Below, piece by piece: positions 42,557 to 50,554 of a DNA stretch of 64,000 nt (positions are counted from its first letter, which is position 1; each line of letters opens with the position of its first letter). The position numbers and the translations under genes were made by a program. The notes below the pieces were generated by a model. That model saw only the letters and a program-made list of their open reading frames with translations. It ran no database searches and had not been told where the DNA came from. Source of the DNA: Microtetraspora glauca (GTDB lineage: Bacteria > Actinomycetota > Actinomycetes > Streptosporangiales > Streptosporangiaceae); NCBI GenBank assembly GCA_001570385.1, contig BBYL01000019.1:62001-126000 (forward strand). Direction: 5' to 3'.

Positions 42557-43623
42557 CGGATGCACGACAGCTCCTCGGTCACGTCGATGCCGGTCGGGCA
42601 CCAGGTGATGCACCGCCCGCAGCCCACGCAGCCGGACGTACCGAACTGGTCGAACCAGGTGGCGAACTTGTGGGTCAGCCACTGCCGGTATCGGCCCCGC
42701 TGCGACCCGCGCACCGGGGCCCCGCCGACCTCGGAGAAGTCCAGCGTGAAGCAGGAGTCCCAGCGCTCGGACCGCTCCGCGACCTCACCGCTGAGGTCGG
42801 TGACGTCCTCGACCGTGCTGCAGAAGCAGGTGGGGCAGACCATCGTGCAGTTGGTGCAGGCCAGGCAGCGGGAGGCCACATCGTCCCAGCGCGGGTGGTC
42901 GTGGGCGGCGGGCAGCCACTCCTGGACGCCCGCGGTGTCGACCGTGCGTCCCATCCGACCGGCGGCGGTGCGGGAGACCTCCTCGGCCGCGGCGACGTCG
43001 TCGCCGGTGGCCGCCTGGTGCGGGATCGCCGTCACGATCTCCGCTCCCCGCTCGCTACCCGTCTCGATCAGGAACCGGTGCGGCGCCGCCAGCTCGGTGA
43101 GCGCGAGATCGAACCCCGCGGTGGCCTTCGGCCCCGTCCCCATGGAGACGCAGAAGCAGGTGCCGCCGGGCACCGCGCAGTTCACGGCGACCAGGAAGAG
43201 CGCCTCCCGCCGCCGGCGGTAGGCGGGATCGGGGTGCCTGCCGCCGAGGAACACCCGGTCCTGCACGGCCATCGCGGCGAGATCGCAGGCGCGTACACCC
43301 AGCAGCGCGACACGCGGCGCCTCGGGCTCGACCTCCTCGATCTCGCGGTCGCGCATCCGGAAGAGCGTCTGGCGGGGCGGCTGTGTGAAGCGCTTGGCCG
43401 AGTCCGGGCTCGCGGCGAAGCCGAACACCAAGTCGTCGTCCCGCTCGGTCAACCGGTAATGACCGGGCTCCTGAGCGTCACCTGTGCCCGCGGGCAGCTC
43501 CGCGGCGGATGAGATCTCGGCCAGTCGTACGGCGCCGTCCTTGACGGTGGGACCGACGACGGAATAACCGGCGGACCGCAAGGCCGCGACAAGCGGCTCC
43601 AGTGACCACACCACGACGTCCAT
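42553..43623 (-). CDS. hydB: hydrogenase beta subunit, 4Fe-4S protein
   Basis: The 356-residue protein carries two C-terminal cluster motifs, CLACTNCTMVCPTCFC near residue 255 and GCVGCGRCITWCPTGID near residue 340. The N-terminal ~230 residues match the beta subunit of NADP-linked sulfhydrogenases (GVRACDLAAMAVQDRVFLGG, NCAVPGGTCFC). I chose ATG 43623, with GAGGGGGA upstream; a longer frame to 43677 would run into the DosR-like box and lacks homology. First gene of the operon and 173 bp from divergent pncB. Confidence 0.88.
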   Translation of the reverse strand: MDVVVWSLEPLVAALRSAGYSVVGPTVKDGAVRLAEISSAAELPAGTGDAQEPGHYRLTERDDDLVFGFAASPDSAKRFTQPPRQTLFRMRDREIEEVEPEAPRVALLGVRACDLAAMAVQDRVFLGGRHPDPAYRRRREALFLVAVNCAVPGGTCFCVSMGTGPKATAGFDLALTELAAPHRFLIETGSERGAEIVTAIPHQAATGDDVAAAEEVSRTAAGRMGRTVDTAGVQEWLPAAHDHPRWDDVASRCLACTNCTMVCPTCFCSTVEDVTDLSGEVAERSERWDSCFTLDFSEVGGAPVRGSQRGRYRQWLTHKFATWFDQFGTSGCVGCGRCITWCPTGIDVTEELSCIR

Positions 43624-43653
43624 CTCGACGGTCCCCCTCACGCTCCAGACGAT

Positions 43654-43667
43654 GGGACTTATATCCC
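43654..43667. promoter_or_regulatory. DosR-like box between hydrogenase operon and pncB
   Basis: GGGACTTATATCCC matches 11 of 14 positions of the mycobacterial core GGGACTTTAGTCCC, with both outer arms intact. It lies 31 bp before hydB and ~130 bp before pncB, so hydB is the nearer target. No regulator gene is in the window. Confidence 0.55.
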
Positions 43668-43703
43668 CTTCCATCACCTTCCAGACCTGATAGTCCAGGT
43701 ATG

Positions 43704-43720
43704 GACGAAGGTCCTTCGTC
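43704..43720. promoter_or_regulatory. 17-bp palindrome upstream of pncB
   Basis: GACGAAGG-T-CCTTCGTC is a perfect palindrome around one central base, 76 bp before pncB. It may be an operator or a short hairpin. It partly resembles the GGGACCTTCG sequence upstream of the CBS-BON gene. Confidence 0.45.
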
Positions 43721-43795
43721 GCGCAGGCTTTGGACCGTCGTTCGTGATCTCGGCGGCGGGAGCGTGCTCACCCCTCCGCTGGGCAGGGGGTCGGC

Positions 43796-45151
43796 ATGCC
43801 CGGTGGACTGCTGACCGACATGTACGAGGTGAATATGGCGGCGAGCTACCTGCGCCGCGGCATGACCGATCAGGCCACCTTCAGCTTGTTCGTCCGCCGC
43901 CTGCCCGCGGACCGCGGCTTCCTGATCGCCGCCGGGCTGGAGGACGCGCTGCGGTTCCTGGAGGACTTCTCGTTCGAGCAGGAGGACCTCGACTACCTGC
44001 GTGACGTCCAGGGGCATGGCGCCGGGACGCTGCGGGCGCTCGCCGACCTGCGCTTCACCGGCGAGGTGTGGGCCGTGCCGGAGGGCCGAGCGGTCTTCGC
44101 GGGGGAGCCGTTGCTGGAGGTGACCGCGCCGATCGCCGAGGCGCAGATGGTCGAGACCATGATGCTCAATCACCTGACCTTCCAGACCAGCGTGGCCTCC
44201 AAGGCGGCCCGTTGCGTGCTCGCGGCCGACGGAGCCCGGCTGATCGATTTCGCGTTCCGCCGTACGCAAGGGGTCGAGGCCGCCATGGCCGTGGCCCGGG
44301 CGACCGCGGTCGCGGGCTTCGCCGCCACCAGCAACGCGGAGGGCGCGCGACGGTACGGTCTGCCCGCGTCGGGAACCATGGCGCACTCCTACGTCCAGGC
44401 GTTCCCGAGCGAAGAGGACGCGTTCGCCGCGTTCGCCGCGGACTTCCCCGACAGGACGACGTTCCTGGTCGACACCTACGACACGCTGTCCGGTGTGCGG
44501 AGGGCGGTGGACGTGGTGCGCCGGCTCGGGCTCACCGGCCCGGTGGGCGTACGGCTGGATTCCGGAGACCTCGGCGCGCTGGCCGGGGAGGCTCGCCGCC
44601 TGCTGGACGCCGCCGGGCTGCGGCACGCCCAGATCGTCGCCAGCGGCGGCCTGGACGAGTACGAGATCGCCGATCTCGTGAAGGCGGGCGCCCCGATCGA
44701 CGCGTACGGCGTCGGCACCAAGGTCGGTGTGTCGGCCGACGCGCCCTACCTGGACACGGCCTACAAGCTGGTGGCCTACGGCGACCGTCCGGTGATGAAG
44801 CTGTCCCCGGGAAAGGTGAACCTGCCCGGGGCGAAGCAGGTGTTCCGCGGGCCGGACCGCGATGTGATCGCGCTGCGTGAGGAGGCCCCGCCGGCCGGCT
44901 GCCACCCTTTGCTCGTTCCTGTCCTGGTGGACGGCCGCCGGATCGCGCCGGTCGAGCCGATCACGGTCGTGCGGGACCGGTGCATGAGCGAACTGGCCCG
45001 CTTGCCGGCACCCACGCGGGCGCTGCGCGCGCCCCGGCCGGTCCCCGTGGAGATCAGCCTGCGACTACGCCGGCTCCAGGACCGCCTCCGCGGCACGCTG
45101 AGCGAGCGCCTGGCCGATCCGGCCGATCATCCGGCCACAGGGTCATGGTGA
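43796..45151 (+). CDS. pncB: nicotinate phosphoribosyltransferase
   Basis: The 451-residue enzyme makes nicotinate mononucleotide for NAD salvage. It starts MPGGLLTDMYEVNMAASYLR and has FVRRLPADRGFLIAAGLEDA, the phosphoribosyl region LIDFAFRRTQG, GTMAHSYVQAFPSEEDAFAA and FLVDTYDTLSG. Mycobacteria have a DosR-controlled second copy, pncB2 (Rv0573c), so dormancy-linked NAD salvage is plausible. A GGGCAGGGGG ribosome site precedes ATG 43796. Divergent from the hydrogenase operon across a region with two palindromes. Confidence 0.92.
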   Translation: MPGGLLTDMYEVNMAASYLRRGMTDQATFSLFVRRLPADRGFLIAAGLEDALRFLEDFSFEQEDLDYLRDVQGHGAGTLRALADLRFTGEVWAVPEGRAVFAGEPLLEVTAPIAEAQMVETMMLNHLTFQTSVASKAARCVLAADGARLIDFAFRRTQGVEAAMAVARATAVAGFAATSNAEGARRYGLPASGTMAHSYVQAFPSEEDAFAAFAADFPDRTTFLVDTYDTLSGVRRAVDVVRRLGLTGPVGVRLDSGDLGALAGEARRLLDAAGLRHAQIVASGGLDEYEIADLVKAGAPIDAYGVGTKVGVSADAPYLDTAYKLVAYGDRPVMKLSPGKVNLPGAKQVFRGPDRDVIALREEAPPAGCHPLLVPVLVDGRRIAPVEPITVVRDRCMSELARLPAPTRALRAPRPVPVEISLRLRRLQDRLRGTLSERLADPADHPATGSW

Positions 45152-45172
45152 TCTCGTCCGCGTTCTGAGCGA

Positions 45173-45191
45173 TCTCGCGCCTGGCGCGAGA
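45173..45191 (+). terminator. hairpin downstream of pncB
   Basis: TCTCGCGCC-T-GGCGCGAGA is a perfect inverted repeat starting 22 bp after the pncB stop; a 7-bp stem with 5-base loop can form. It probably ends pncB transcription. The remaining ~270 bp before the DUF1540 gene show no recognised feature. Confidence 0.6.
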
Positions 45192-45466
45192 CCGGTCCGG
45201 CGGGCACGGACGGGGCAAGCCCGGGCCAGAGGGGAAAGGGCTCCTGACAACAGGTGCCGACCTCCCTCGGCCTACGCGCCGCCGATCTTGGCGAAGAGTT
45301 GGGATCGGCATGAGCGTGACGGCCGATCCGAGGCGGTACGAGAGGGGTGCCGAGTGTGCCGGTCTATGTCACGCGGCGAACCGAGCGGACAGACGAGCGG
45401 GCGAAAGGCCCTGGCGACGGCACGTCGCACACGGGGCCGGGCCCGGAGCCTTGGGAGGCCTCAGCG

Positions 45467-45751
45467 ATGGAGATGCCCGTAGTCAACGAGTGTCAGGTCG
45501 AGTCCTGCGCGTACAACAGGAATGGCGCGTGCCACGCGCTCGCCATCACCGTCGGTGACGTTCACCACGCACACTGCGACACATTCCTCAGCGGTCCCTC
45601 CAAGGGAGGCGATCCATCCGTCACCGGCCGCGTCGGCGCGTGCAAGATGTCCGACTGCCAGCACAACGTCCAGTTCGAATGCCAGGCCCCCGGCATCGTC
45701 GTCGGATATTCGCACGACGACGCCGAATGCCTCACGTACGCGCCCGCGTAG
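45467..45751 (+). CDS. DUF1540 Cys-rich small protein
   Basis: The 94-residue protein has two DUF1540 repeats: NECQVESCAYNRNGACHALA, AHCDTF and then GACKMSDCQHNVQFECQAP, AECLTY. The regular eight Cys and nearby His suggest metal binding, perhaps zinc. GGGAGG lies 8 bp before ATG 45467; a longer upstream frame lacks homology. Cytoplasmic, function unknown. It lies tail to tail with the V/A-type ATPase operon. Confidence 0.82.
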   Translation: MEMPVVNECQVESCAYNRNGACHALAITVGDVHHAHCDTFLSGPSKGGDPSVTGRVGACKMSDCQHNVQFECQAPGIVVGYSHDDAECLTYAPA

Positions 45752-45815
45752 CCGGAACCGGGCGGCGGGAACTCGACCGGCCCGCGAATCGGCAGTCCGG
45801 TGGGAGCGATCGCCG

Positions 45816-46451
45816 TCACCGCTGAGTGGAACCCGGGTGATCACGAGGCTTGGCTGCCAGGGCGCGGCGGACCCGTGCGCCGTCGGATCGCTCCATCTCG
45901 TCGAGGGCCAGTTCCACAACGGCCAGCGCCTCCTCGAGGCGGGGCAGGAGGAGGTCGCGCAGTGCCCGGATCCGTCGGCCGGTCATCGCCTCCTCCTCCG
46001 TGACGATCCGCGCGGCCTCCGCGGCCACCGCGTGCTCGACCCCGGCGCGCAGGGCGGCGAGGCAGGCCGCCCTGGCCGGGACGAGCGCCGCCGTGACCAT
46101 GGGCGGCGGTGACGCGACCGGCGCGGGCGGGCGGAAGGCGGACCTCCCCGGATAGCTGGTCCCCATGGCGTCGATCCACTCCACCCGCACCTCGGCGAGG
46201 GGGCCGCCACCGGCGAGCCGGATCGCTCGACGGCCGCCCAGCAACGAGGCGCGCAGCAGCCAGGTGTCGGCCTCCCGGCACGCCGATTCCCATTCCTCGC
46301 CGGTACGCGCCGCGAGTCGCGTGAGGCGGTCCCGCTCGCGCCGCAGGATGCGCCGCTTGCGGTCGAGGACGGCCAGCCCGCGCCGTAGGGCGGCGAGGCG
46401 GTGCCGGAGCCACAGACGGCCGGCCCGTCCGGGCGGAACCTTGAGCGTCAC
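45816..46451 (-). CDS. V/A-type ATPase subunit D (central stalk)
   Basis: The 211-residue protein starts TLKVPPGRAGRLWLRHRLAA and is a long coiled coil with KRRILRRERDRLTRLAARTG and a C-terminal RIRALRDLLLPRLEEALAVV helix, the subunit D pattern. It forms the rotor shaft inside the A3B3 head. GTG 46451 overlaps the subunit B stop (GTGA) and has GGGAGGAG upstream. Last gene of the operon. Confidence 0.85.
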   Translation of the reverse strand: MTLKVPPGRAGRLWLRHRLAALRRGLAVLDRKRRILRRERDRLTRLAARTGEEWESACREADTWLLRASLLGGRRAIRLAGGGPLAEVRVEWIDAMGTSYPGRSAFRPPAPVASPPPMVTAALVPARAACLAALRAGVEHAVAAEAARIVTEEEAMTGRRIRALRDLLLPRLEEALAVVELALDEMERSDGARVRRALAAKPRDHPGSTQR

Positions 46452-47821
46452 GTCTCCTCCCGGTATCCCGCGTCGAGCGCCGCCGGTGACAACATGGAGA
46501 GCTCCCGCCGGGGCAGCACGGAGACGACCTGCCAGGCCCGCGCGAAGGTCTCGTCGAGGGAACGCGCCTCGTCCCGCCGCTGGGCCAGGAGCCGCCGCGT
46601 GAACGCGTCCGCCATGGCGAGGTAGCGGCGGTCGGTGTCGCCGAGCGCGCCCTCCCCGACGATCTCGGCGAGCTCCGCCGCCTGGCGGGCACGGGCCAGC
46701 GCGGCGAGGATCTGGGCGGCGAGATCCATGTGCTCGGGCCGGGTCCTACCGGGCCCGACCCCCGCCCGCATCATCCGCGACAGCGAGGAGAGCGGGTCGA
46801 TGTGCGGATAAACAGGGACATCCCGGGTCAGCAGGATCTGGCCCTCCGTGATGTATCCGGTGAGGTCGGGCACCGGATGCGTGATGTCCCCCGCGGGCAT
46901 GGTGAGCACCGGCAATACGGTCACTGAGCCGGGCAGTCCCGGCACCCGCCCGCACCGCTCGTACAGGGAGGCGAGGTCGCTGTACAGATAGCCCGGGTAC
47001 GCGCGCCGCGCCGGGATCTCACCGCGTGCAGAGGACACCTCCCGCAGGGCCTCGCAGTAGCTCGTCATGTCGGCCAGCACCACGAGGACGTGCCGTCCCA
47101 GGACGAAGGCGAGGTGCTCGGCGACGGTCAGGGCGAGCCGCGGGGTGAGCACCCGCTCGATCACCGGGTCGTCGGCGAGGTTGAGGAACAGCGTCAGCTC
47201 CCCGGCCGCCGAACGCTCCTCCAGGGTGTCCCGTACGGTCGCCGCGTCGGCGTGGGTCAGCCCGATGGCGGCGAAGACCACGCTGAACGGCGTTCCGCCG
47301 GTGTTGGCCTGGGCGGCGATCTGCGCGGCGAGCTCCAGATGGGGGAGGCCACCGGAGGAGAACACGGCGATCTTCTGCCCGCGGACCAGCGTGGTGAGGG
47401 CGTCTATGGCGGACACGCCGGTGAGCACGGGCTCGGACGGGGGCTCGCGCCGGGTCGGATTGAGCGGGAAGCCGGTCACCGCGGCGTCGGCCGTGCCGAA
47501 GACGGGAGGCCCGCCGTCCAGCGGCCGGCCGCGCCCGTCGCACACCCTGCCCTGCCAGCCCGCGCCGACCGGGATCCGGAGCGGGCACCCGGCGAAGGTC
47601 ACGCGGGTGCCCTCGGCCCGCAGCCCCGCGGTCCCTTCGAAGACCTGGACGACGGCCAGGTCGCGGTCGGCCTCCAGGACCAGGCCGTGCCTGCGCTGCC
47701 CCGTCTCCAGCTCGATCGACGCGTACTCGTCCCAGCCGACGCCGCGCACGCCCCGGACCACGATCAGCGGGCCGCGCAGCTCCGCCACGTCGGTGTACTC
47801 CACCGGAGCCCAGGACGTCAC
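46448..47821 (-). CDS. V/A-type ATPase subunit B (non-catalytic)
   Basis: The 457-residue protein matches subunit B: GRVCDGRGRPLDGGPPV, FPLNPTRREPPSEPVLTGVS, IAVFSSGGLPHLELAAQIAA (the family variant without a working P-loop Lys), DMTSYCEALREVSSARGEIP and ARRAYPGYLYSDLASLYERC. It alternates with A in the hexameric head. GTG start in a GTGA overlap with subunit A. Confidence 0.92.
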   Translation of the reverse strand: MTSWAPVEYTDVAELRGPLIVVRGVRGVGWDEYASIELETGQRRHGLVLEADRDLAVVQVFEGTAGLRAEGTRVTFAGCPLRIPVGAGWQGRVCDGRGRPLDGGPPVFGTADAAVTGFPLNPTRREPPSEPVLTGVSAIDALTTLVRGQKIAVFSSGGLPHLELAAQIAAQANTGGTPFSVVFAAIGLTHADAATVRDTLEERSAAGELTLFLNLADDPVIERVLTPRLALTVAEHLAFVLGRHVLVVLADMTSYCEALREVSSARGEIPARRAYPGYLYSDLASLYERCGRVPGLPGSVTVLPVLTMPAGDITHPVPDLTGYITEGQILLTRDVPVYPHIDPLSSLSRMMRAGVGPGRTRPEHMDLAAQILAALARARQAAELAEIVGEGALGDTDRRYLAMADAFTRRLLAQRRDEARSLDETFARAWQVVSVLPRRELSMLSPAALDAGYREET

Positions 47822-49494
47822 CCCGCCTCCTCCAGCTCGCCCAGTACGGCGTCACGCCGCGTGGGGATCTCCTCCTCGGGCGCGTCCTTCGCGCGCAGCA
47901 CGGGGGAGAAGTCGCGCTCCTCGATCGAGGCCACCGGCACCCCGCGCTCGGCCAGGGCCTGGCAACGGTCGACGACCGCGAGAAGTGCGTCGGCGAGCGC
48001 GGCGGTGCGCTTGGGCCCGCAGTAGGCGTCGGCGGGACTGAGCGCGCTCTGCTGCAGGAAGCCCTCGCGGACCAGCCGCCCGCCGAGCAGGACGACGCGT
48101 TCGTGCGGTGGGAGCGTCCCGGTCCCGACCAGCTCGGCCAGCGTGGTCAGCCGGTCCGCCTCGGCCAGCAGCGCCGCCATCCGCGCCCGTCGCGCCGCGC
48201 CCTCCGGGGTCCCGGCCATCAGGGCGTCGGCGTCACGGGCGAAGGAGCCGCTCCAGGACACCGCGGGATAGTGGCGCGCGTAGGCGAGGTCGCGGTCGAG
48301 CGTCCACTGGGACCGTACGAACCGCTGGGTGAGTGTGGTGACCGGTTCCGTCATGTCGCCTCCGGGCGGCGAGACGGCACCGATGATCGTCACCGAGCCG
48401 GTGCCGCCGCCGAGCGTGGTGACGCGGCCAGCCCTCTCGTAGAAGGCCGCCAGCGCGGAGGCGAGATCGGCGGGGTACCCCTCCTCGGCGGGGAGCGCTC
48501 CGCCGCGGGAGCCGAGCTCGCGCCGGGCCTCCGCCCACCGGGACGTCGAGTCCGCGATGACCACCGCGTCGTAGCCCATGTCCCGGAAGTGCTCGGCGAC
48601 CGTGACGCCGGTGTAGACGCTGGACTCCCGGGCCATCATCGGCATGTTGGAGGTGTTGGCGATCACCACGGTCCGGTCCGCGAGCCGCCCTCCGGTCCGC
48701 GGGTCGGACAGCCGGGCCAGCTCGGCGACGACGTCGGCCATCTCGTTGCCGCGTTCCCCGCAGCCGATGTACACCACGACGTCCGCGTCGCACCATTTCG
48801 CGATCTGCTGGAGGAGCACGGTCTTGCCGGTGCCGAACCCGCCGGGAACGGCCACCGTTCCCCCGAGGGAGACGGGCAGGAGGAGGTCGATCACCCGCTG
48901 GCCGGTCGTGAGTGGGACCACCTCGTCGAGACGCGCGGAGTACGGCAGCGGCTGGCGTACCGGCCGCTCACTTTCCAGGGTGACCTCGACGCCGCCGACG
49001 ACCGCGACCGATGTCCGGGCCGGGCAGGGGCCCGCCCGCCGGATCGCGGAGACTTCGCCGCCCGGTGACAGCACCAGGTAGGGGGGCGACTCGCCGCTCT
49101 CGACGCTGCCGATGGCCGTGCCTCTCCCCGTCATGGCGCGCTGATCGACCAGCGGGGTGAACCGCCAGGAACGGTCGGCGCCCGCCGGCCGCGGCGCGGC
49201 CGGGTCCAGCCACAGGCCCGCGCCGCTGAGAGGGCGGAGCAGGCCGTCGAACACCCCGCCGAGCAGGTGCGGTCCGAGCAGGGCCGACAGGGGCGCCCCC
49301 CGGCGCTCGGCGGGATGGCCGGGAGCCAGCCCGCCGGTGTACTCGTAGGCCTGGACGGTGGCCCGGCCGCCGCGCAGGGAGACGACTTCGCCGGGCAGCC
49401 GGTGGGGCCCCAGATCGACCAGCTCGAACATCGCCGCTCCGGCGAGACCGTCGACCTCGACCAGCGGCCCGTTGACCCTCGTCACCGTGCCCAC
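47818..49494 (-). CDS. V/A-type ATPase subunit A (catalytic)
   Basis: The 558-residue protein has the P-loop VPGGFGTGKTVLLQQIAKW near residue 222, the catalytic region YIGCGERGNEMADVVAELAR, SVYTGVTVAEHFRDMGYD and ADSTSRWAEARRELGSRGGA. The A-specific insert lies before the P-loop. It hydrolyses or makes ATP in the head. Starts at GTG 49494, overlapping subunit E by 13 bp. Confidence 0.93.
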   Translation of the reverse strand: MGTVTRVNGPLVEVDGLAGAAMFELVDLGPHRLPGEVVSLRGGRATVQAYEYTGGLAPGHPAERRGAPLSALLGPHLLGGVFDGLLRPLSGAGLWLDPAAPRPAGADRSWRFTPLVDQRAMTGRGTAIGSVESGESPPYLVLSPGGEVSAIRRAGPCPARTSVAVVGGVEVTLESERPVRQPLPYSARLDEVVPLTTGQRVIDLLLPVSLGGTVAVPGGFGTGKTVLLQQIAKWCDADVVVYIGCGERGNEMADVVAELARLSDPRTGGRLADRTVVIANTSNMPMMARESSVYTGVTVAEHFRDMGYDAVVIADSTSRWAEARRELGSRGGALPAEEGYPADLASALAAFYERAGRVTTLGGGTGSVTIIGAVSPPGGDMTEPVTTLTQRFVRSQWTLDRDLAYARHYPAVSWSGSFARDADALMAGTPEGAARRARMAALLAEADRLTTLAELVGTGTLPPHERVVLLGGRLVREGFLQQSALSPADAYCGPKRTAALADALLAVVDRCQALAERGVPVASIEERDFSPVLRAKDAPEEEIPTRRDAVLGELEEAG

Positions 49495-49994
49495 AGCCGT
49501 TCCGCCTCCGCTCCGAGCGCGTCGACGGCTCGGCCCGCGAGCGCGCCGAGCGAGCAGTCCACGCGGCGGCCCCGCCCCACACCCACGACCCCCCCGTCGG
49601 GATGCTCGCTCACGATCAGGTCGTCACCGCCCGACTCGCGAGCCAGCTCGCGAAGGCGCTCGACCAGGCGGGGATAGCAGGGGTCGTCCCGGAGCGCCAG
49701 AACCGCCGCCACCGCGCGCCTGCGCAGCTCCAGCACGACCTCCCGCCGGGCGGCCAACTCGATGTCGCGGGCGCGCCGCCCGGCCCGGACCCGTACGGCG
49801 TCCGCCCGAGCCCGGGCCTCCGACGTCCCGGCCTCCCGGGCCTCGTCGATCATGTCCTGCGCCGCCCTCCGGGCGACGGCCAACGTCTGCGCGGCGTCGT
49901 GCTCGGCCGCGGCGATCATCGCGTCCGCGTCGAGCCGTGCCCGCCGTAGCAGGGCCCCGGACACGGGCGCCAGCGCGTCCCGGACCCCGGTCAC
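49482..49994 (-). CDS. V/A-type ATPase subunit E (peripheral stalk)
   Basis: The 170-residue protein starts at GTG 49994 and has a long Ala/Arg-rich helix (ARRAAQDMIDEAREAGTSEA, RARADAVRVRAGRRARDIEL) and a C-terminal head, the layout of subunit E. It pairs with the G/H coiled coil to hold the head static. GTGA overlap with subunit F. Confidence 0.75.
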   Translation of the reverse strand: MTGVRDALAPVSGALLRRARLDADAMIAAAEHDAAQTLAVARRAAQDMIDEAREAGTSEARARADAVRVRAGRRARDIELAARREVVLELRRRAVAAVLALRDDPCYPRLVERLRELARESGGDDLIVSEHPDGGVVGVGRGRRVDCSLGALAGRAVDALGAEAERLWAR

Positions 49995-50203
49995 GCCGGC
50001 ATCACCACCCGCAGCGGCCCCCCGCTCGTGTCGCCGAGTGAGGTGGCCGCCGTGGGCGTGAGGATCACCACGGCCACCTCGGGCCCCAGGTCCCGCCACG
50101 CCGTACGGACCTCGTCGGCGTTCTCGGCGGGCAGTACGAGCGCCCCGGCCAGGCCGTATCCGGCCACGCGGACGGCCTCTCCGATGATCGCGATGGTCGC
50201 CAT
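49991..50203 (-). CDS. V/A-type ATPase subunit F
   Basis: The 70-residue product MATIAIIGEAVRVAGYGLAG, then GPEVAVVILTPTAATSLG, matches the start of subunit F, a small Rossmann-like rotor protein. It is shorter than the usual ~100 residues, lacking the C-terminal helix that reaches into the rotor. Position between K and E genes supports the call. ATG 50203 lies 6 bp after subunit K's stop. Confidence 0.72.
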   Translation of the reverse strand: MATIAIIGEAVRVAGYGLAGALVLPAENADEVRTAWRDLGPEVAVVILTPTAATSLGDTSGGPLRVVMPA

Positions 50204-50209
50204 GGCCGG

Positions 50210-50554
50210 TCACGCCCGCCCGATGAGAATGATGCCGATGACCAGCCCGTAGATCGCGATGCCCTCGGCCAGGCCGACGATGACGATGGCCCGGCCGAAC
50301 AGCTCCGGCCGTTCGCTCATCGCGGCCAGGGCCGCGGCTCCCGTGTAGGCCACGGCGATGCCGGCTCCGATCGCCGAGCCGGCGACCGCGATCGCCGCGC
50401 CGAGCAGCGCTGTTCCGCTGGGTGCCGTCGCCGGGGCGGTGGCCGCGGCACCCTGCGCGCCGCCGGTGGTGAGCGCCCAGACGAGAAGCGTGAGCGCGGC
50501 GAGCGCGATGGCGGCGTTCATGGCGTGCAGGCCTCGTCTGATCCAGACGGACAT
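50210..50554 (-). CDS. V/A-type ATPase subunit K (proteolipid c ring)
   Basis: The 114-residue protein has an N-terminal hydrophobic helix and one proteolipid hairpin: GTALLGAAIAVAGSAIGAGI and PELFGRAIVIVGLAEGIAIY, ending GLVIGIILIGRA. The single Glu in GLAEG is the ion site. The Gln ligands typical of sodium V-ATPases are not evident, so protons are more likely, by inference. The start overlaps subunit I by 37 bp. Confidence 0.85.
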   Translation of the reverse strand: MSVWIRRGLHAMNAAIALAALTLLVWALTTGGAQGAAATAPATAPSGTALLGAAIAVAGSAIGAGIAVAYTGAAALAAMSERPELFGRAIVIVGLAEGIAIYGLVIGIILIGRA

